Made by a program: the position numbers and the translations under genes. The notes under the pieces are model-generated. The model was given only the letters and a program-made list of their open reading frames with translations, was not told the origin of the DNA and did not search any database. Below, in pieces: positions 59,620-64,000 of a stretch of DNA of 64,000 nucleotides (position 1 is the first letter of the stretch; each line of letters starts with the position of its first letter). The DNA lies in NCBI GenBank assembly GCA_024500155.1, contig CM044879.1, forward strand, positions 38,275,072 through 38,339,071, in the 5' to 3' direction. The DNA is from Chenopodium formosanum. Its lineage: Eukaryota > Streptophyta > Magnoliopsida > Caryophyllales > Amaranthaceae.

Positions 59620-61950
59620 CTTCATCCCTTCTTTTAATTTTACAACGCTTGCTATTTTGACACTATTCACACACTCCTCTTTAAGTCTTTAATCACATAT
59701 TGTGACTTGTATAGTTGTATGTAAAGAAGTATTGTATATGGTAATGTGGGGTGTTGTTAGACATCTTGATACATATTTTCAGAATATCAATTATTATATT
59801 TTTACCATATCAATTTTTATAATTAAAGATAAAGGTTTAAATTGTGCTTTAGGAAATGTCATTCCTCACATGTGGCAATATTAAAAGGACGGAGGAAGTA
59901 TAAGATAAATGCCACAACCCATTCAAACTTCGAAATTCCCTGACCAAAAATGTAACATACTAATTTTTTGAGTGGAATGGGAAACTGTGAAGAAGCAGAA
60001 TATACTGTTCATCCATTAAAAAATCAAAGGAGGGAAGAGAGGGCTGCACCTGACTTTTCCAGTTATGCAAATTGTGCTCTCCAAATCCTTTCAAAGGCAT
60101 AACAACTGTGACTCTTGGCAGATTGACTTGATAAGAGTGCTCAAGCTCATTAATGTCATGACAAAGGAAACCAAAGCTATTTCCTTTTCTCAATTCATTT
60201 TTCATGCGTTTTATTTCTCTATTCCTGAAGAAAAAGAAGAGAGAGATCCATCAGAGGTCCCCAACAAATATATATTGAATCTCATAATGAATATATTAGT
60301 CCATAGGTTCATTAATCTGTCCTCCAGTATTAGTACCTGACATGAGCAGCGCAGGCCCACCCAAATGCTAAAACTAGACAAATTAAACATCCCTGCAGCA
60401 ATAAACAAGGAAGCTTAAGGTTTATCGTCCAAATTAAGACAGCATCAATCAAAATAATAAAGGGTGGGATCAGCAGGAGAATAGAAAGGCTTTGATAAGA
60501 ACAGATCCCTTACACAGTTATACTATGACAAGAAGACAATTTAAACTGTAAAAGGTACAACTACATGCAAATAGAAACAAGAAATCAAAAAGGCAAAAAT
60601 AACATCACTGCCTAATTGATTCATTCATTACGTACTTATTCAGACATATATGTCTAAACTAAGTCAAAGTCATTCTAGGCAGCAATGGCAAGAAAGAACA
60701 GTGCAATAATGTGACTATGTGGGAGGATTTGCCTTGATCTAGAGCTCTTTTAATGGACTTATAAAAGCAGTAGTCCAAACATTTTATCATCAAATGGCCA
60801 TATAAAACATCCATAGTCATACAAAACAAGCATCAATACGAGGAAGTACCTCATGGGGACAATACCAAAAATGTCCCCTTATTGTAATCAGTCCAGGAAA
60901 CTCCCAATCACCCCCTATTAGTCAAACGTCAAGGCAATAAAACCTGAATCTATAATCCTTGTTGAGACTTAACTGACAGATGCCGCAAACGAATTACAAA
61001 GAACAACTAGAGATTTGCCGATTAACATTTATGTTAGTACACACATGGGTGAGAGAGCCTATGTTATTGCCAAAGCTAAATTTAATATTTAAGGAGAAAT
61101 TTTTAATTAACTTTTGCACTCCCCAAAATATATGCCAACCCAAAAGTATAAAAGGCATAATCTTGGAACAGTTGGAAGGAGAAAAACTATCAAGTTGAAG
61201 TTGATTTGCTATATCCCATTTAAATTTCCTCGATCTGCCACATCAACTCTAAATTCAATTTACAGGTTGAGATAATTGATATCATAGGCCAATAAGTCCA
61301 CTCCCAAGTTACCCCTGAAAGTAATCTAGATTAAAAAGAGGCAGTAGTCCCTAATTCACCTCCTCCATTACCTAGTTCCCTCGCGCCTCAGAAATTCGAT
61401 TATAATCATGGCAATTGGCAACCAATCCTTTAGTAAATTTGTCCTCAACAACATCACAATCAAAGTTGTATATGATCATCTCCACCAAAATACTAGGCAA
61501 TGAACATCAACCTTTTATAAAAACAAATCTTCAAAAGTGCCCGCCAGCATCAAACTCATATATTAGCAAACCCTAATATTCTAATTAAAAACATAAAACA
61601 TTAACAAAATTTCAACCTATCAATCCGAAATTATCAAATTCTAGCTGCAATTTAACCTTATCCAAAAAATCCATACTTCAAAATATCAACCAATTCCCAA
61701 TAAAATAAATCAAAAAGGCATTCAAATTTAATCAACAAAACATAATCTTTCGTTCTATAATAAAAATATACAAATTCAGCAAAATTACAACAACAGCAAC
61801 AAAAATCAAAAAAATCAGCATAACAACAAAATAAAATCAAATAATTGAAGCAAAAAAACTAACCTGGATCTGAACGAATATGGCAATGGGGGTAAGACAA
61901 GCTCGACTAGCAGCAAACAAAAACGAATCAAGGGATTCTAATGCAGCCAT
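52185..61950 (-). CDS. GCS: Ceramide glucosyltransferase (glucosylceramide synthase)
   Basis: Fourteen exons on minus: 61950-61864, 60392-60337, 60224-60050, 59406-59305, 58989-58918, 58266-58150, 58022-57945, 56780-56718, 56646-56550, 55228-55150, 55050-54839, 53884-53739, 53269-53147, 52337-52185. The lengths sum to 1560 bases, in frame, 519 codons plus TAG, as in other plant GCS. It transfers glucose from UDP-glucose to ceramide at endomembranes. GT21 signs: an N-terminal hydrophobic anchor (LTPIAIFVQIQGCLICLVLA), VTVVMPLKGFGEHNLHNW, FLVESTEDPAY, the metal-binding LDDDVRLHPG (Asp181-183), FATGGRTFFLWGGCMM, YSDDMTLAA (Asp274-275), then SRYWNYLRKQTFVLESY where the QxxRW-like region is expected, and C-terminal hydrophobic segments. 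The C-terminus ends KKYDV. Confidence 0.95.
59574..59617. repeat. (AT)n microsatellite
   Basis: About 22 AT units in GCS intron 3, directly adjoining the TA target site of the next element. Confidence 0.95.
59620..59898. mobile_element. Stowaway-like MITE in GCS intron 3
   Basis: CTTCATCCCTTCTTTTAATT at the left and AATATTAAAAGGACGGAGGAAG (last 12 bases diagnostic) at the right are inverted, with TA outside both. It inserted at the edge of the (AT)n tract. Confidence 0.8.
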
Positions 61951-62087
61951 TATAATTTCAAACAAATAATTTTAAAAAATCAAAAAATAATGAGCAAAAA
62001 AATCCCAAAATTCGTGTAATTGGTAAAATAATGTAGATTTATGATAGTCTCTCTTCCTCTCAGATCGCCATTAACGAAAGAATTCGA

Positions 62088-62135
62088 TAGAGCGAGAGGA
62101 GAGGAGAGAGAAAATGAGAGAGACAGAGGGAAAAA
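62088..62135 (-). promoter_or_regulatory. CT-rich stretch in the GCS leader/promoter
   Basis: AGAGCGAGAGGAGAGGAGAG and AGAGAGACAGAGGG on plus read as a CT-rich tract on the GCS strand, about 140-185 bases upstream of the ATG. Such Y-patch/CT stretches are common near plant transcription starts; no TATA box was assigned. Confidence 0.4.
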
Positions 62136-62310
62136 AATTAAAAATGAAGAAAAAAAATGTTTGTTTGAGAAGAGAGAGAAATTATTGAACCGCCCAAATT
62201 CTATATTTCGAAGTTGATTTCCAAATTAACCACAAAGTCAAAATTAGCGTTTTATTTAATTAGGGATTTGACAAAATTAATTATCAACAGAGAGTTAGGA
62301 AGGGACTCAC

Positions 62311-62349
62311 TGTCGTGTGTCGTGTGTCGTGTGTCGTGTGCCGTGTGCG
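62311..62349. repeat. 7-bp microsatellite (TGTCGTG)n
   Basis: Four perfect TGTCGTG units plus a TGCCGTG variant and partial unit. Confidence 0.9.
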
Positions 62350-62727
62350 TTGTGTTACTCGAGTTGTGTTTTTCATATGGGTATCTAATTAATAGTATTC
62401 CTGCTAACCCGAGTTGAAAGGACTTGTGAGAGGTTCCAATCCGGTAGGGTCCTTCTCCTTAGCACGAACAAAAAAAAAGTTGTGGTAAGATATGTACATT
62501 GGTATATGTGTAAATTTGAATGTGTCAATTATCATACTTTATAATATAGAGATTAGATATGAACTAATTTATCACGTTTAAGTTTTTGGATCTTTGGATC
62601 TTTGAATCAAATATCAGCTATTTTAATACACTGTACGTAACACATAGTGCTTAATGCGATTTGCAAAATTATCTGAAATGTCAATTTGGTATGGAGTATA
62701 TATTATATTTGAATAAGGGTACACTTA

Positions 62728-62983
62728 GGGTCTGTTCTCATTGACTGAACTCAGCTGAACTGAACTGAACTCAGCTAAACTGAATTGAACTGAACTGAAC
62801 TGAACTGAACTCAGCTGAACTGAACTGAACTGAACTGAAATGAATGTTTTATAAGAGAAGGAAATTAGGAGCTGAACTGAACTTAACTGAACTGAACTGA
62901 ACTAATTGAGCTGAACTGAACTGAACTGAACTGAACTGAACTCAGCTGAACTGAACTGAATTTCAACGTAAGAGAACAGGCCC
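62728..62983. mobile_element. Tourist-like MITE with CTGAA pentamer interior, copy 3
   Basis: GGGTCTGTTCTCATTGACTG at the left, ACGTAAGAGAACAGGCCC at the right, TTA on both sides (62725-62727, 62984-62986). The longest pentamer tracts of the window lie inside, split by a TTTTATAAGAGAAGGAAATTAGG core. Confidence 0.9.
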
Positions 62984-63768
62984 TTAGGCTTTGTGTTTTT
63001 AATCTTTTTTTTTTAAAAAAAAATGAGTATAAATAGTTCAAATAAGTTTTTAGAAATTCAAATATGTTTAGATAAGAGAAGATTGGGTAGATTGAATGCA
63101 CCTTTAGTACTTTGTGATCAACATTCCAACTATATACCATGAATTCATGATCATTAGTTGTCTTGGGTAGACCTAGCTAGCAAAGCTAACTCATATGATC
63201 GTATTTGATTACTCAATGTGAATTACCCAACTTGAAAGGTGAACTTCTAATGAAATCGCTTGACACAATTTAACCAGAATTTGATAGCAATGTATTTAAT
63301 AATGTTTAATTAGCTTATTATGTATATGCATTTAAGCCAAATATGAATCTTCCCAAACCAACCTAAGCTTTTTGATTCGGTTGGTAGTTAGTAGTTTAAT
63401 TAATGATTAATTAATTTATGTTTGATTAGATGTTAGTATAAGAGCTATATACACATCAATCATCACAAGCTGACAATATTGTTTATTAAGAAACAAAATT
63501 ATATTTCTAAAACTCAATATAATTAGAATTACTTTCACTTACCAAATGAGCTATGACAATCCTAAACACATTCGACCACAATTTGTATTTGATTGGGAAC
63601 AAGAAAAACTAAAAGAAGTGGCATTTTCTATTATATCGATTATCAATTAAATAACTTAATCCTCAACCCTTGATAAAATAGGACACTATGTTTGTTTCAT
63701 CAACAAGTAATATTAATATAGTTCCTAAAAAAAACACACACACATATAATTAATTATTTGTAATGTAA

Positions 63769-63905
63769 GGGCCTATTCTCATTGACTGAACACAGCTAAA
63801 CTGAAACTAATATTTTATAAGAGAAGGAAATTAGGAGCTGAACTGAATTAAACTAAACTGAATTGAGCGGAACTGAACTAAATTTCAACGTATGAGAATA
63901 GGCCC
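63769..63905. mobile_element. Tourist-like MITE, short copy 4
   Basis: GGGCCTATTCTCATTGACTG at the left, ACGTATGAGAATAGGCCC at the right, TAA on both sides (63766-63768, 63906-63908). Only 137 bp: few pentamers but the same TTTTATAAGAGAAGGAAATTAGG core. Confidence 0.9.
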
Positions 63906-64000
63906 TAAGTGTTTTTTTTTTTTTTTTTTTTTTTAAGTTTTTCTTTGGAGTGTTCGATTCATTATAGCTAGGTACGTCAAAACTATGCTATCAAACTTAA

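Larger units (their letters stand above)
61951..64000. other. Upstream region of GCS, no further gene seen
   Basis: GA-rich leader DNA, a 7-bp microsatellite, two Tourist-like MITEs and AT-rich DNA up to the window end. No coding frame stands out. Confidence 0.5.

Noticed and set aside
62883..63140. 85-codon minus frame with QFSSVQ repeats
   Set aside because: Translation of the CTGAA pentamers of a MITE.

Overview
The window is AT-rich plant nuclear DNA from a eudicot. The evidence is multi-exon genes with GT/AG introns, plant-specific gene families, a Ty1/copia retrotransposon, and several families of MITEs. Splice sites were placed by eye from reading frame, GT/AG boundaries and family conservation; most models close in frame. 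I cannot name the species. The Tourist-like MITEs filled with a TTCAG/CTGAA pentamer and the roughly 323-bp satellite may help identify it.

Layout from left to right: (1) 1-4083, minus strand: the 5' part of an ABCB15-type ABC transporter gene running off the left edge, with a 9-bp-TSD Mutator-like MITE and a degenerate Stowaway in or beside its last visible intron. (2) 4084-18291: gene-poor DNA holding Tourist and Stowaway MITEs, a defective 4.2-kb Ty1/copia element (7290-11467, TSD GGTTA), a fold-back element, very short poly(A) insertions with target-site duplications, and a diverged tandem duplication. (3) 18292-23397, minus: a complete initiator-tRNA ribosylphosphate transferase gene (RIT1-like, 6 exons, 512 aa). 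(4) 24202-24300: a tRNA-derived SINE with an 18-bp TSD. (5) 24647-26849, minus: a complete ERD7-like senescence-domain gene (5 exons, 365 aa).

(6) 28.6-44.0 kb: a tandem segmental duplication. Each copy carries a PIG-P (GPI-GlcNAc transferase subunit) gene on plus, facing convergently a chitinase-related receptor-like kinase gene (CHRK1-like: signal peptide, GH18-like ectodomain, one TM segment, kinase) on minus. Both PIG-P copies are intact (167 aa each). CHRK1-like copy 1 is intact (773 aa). Copy 2 keeps every exon and splice site but has one in-frame TGA just after the TM segment, so as written it encodes a receptor without a kinase. Both ectodomains lack the catalytic Glu of GH18 chitinases.

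(7) 44661-49112: 14 head-to-tail copies of a roughly 323-bp satellite unit, ending about 250 bp before the ATG of (8) a cytochrome b5-like gene (CB5LP type, 5 coding exons, 122 aa, plus, 49361-51210). (9) 52185-61950, minus: a complete ceramide glucosyltransferase (GCS) gene with 14 exons and 519 aa, convergent with CB5LP. (10) 61951-64000: the GCS upstream region with a GA-rich leader, a 7-bp microsatellite and two more Tourist-like MITEs.

The genes do not form an operon or one pathway. Two act in glycolipid synthesis at endomembranes (PIG-P in GPI anchors, GCS in glucosylceramides), but this proximity is probably chance. The most notable features are the PIG-P/CHRK1 block duplication with its kinase-less receptor copy, the satellite array against a housekeeping promoter, and the record of very short retroposons.
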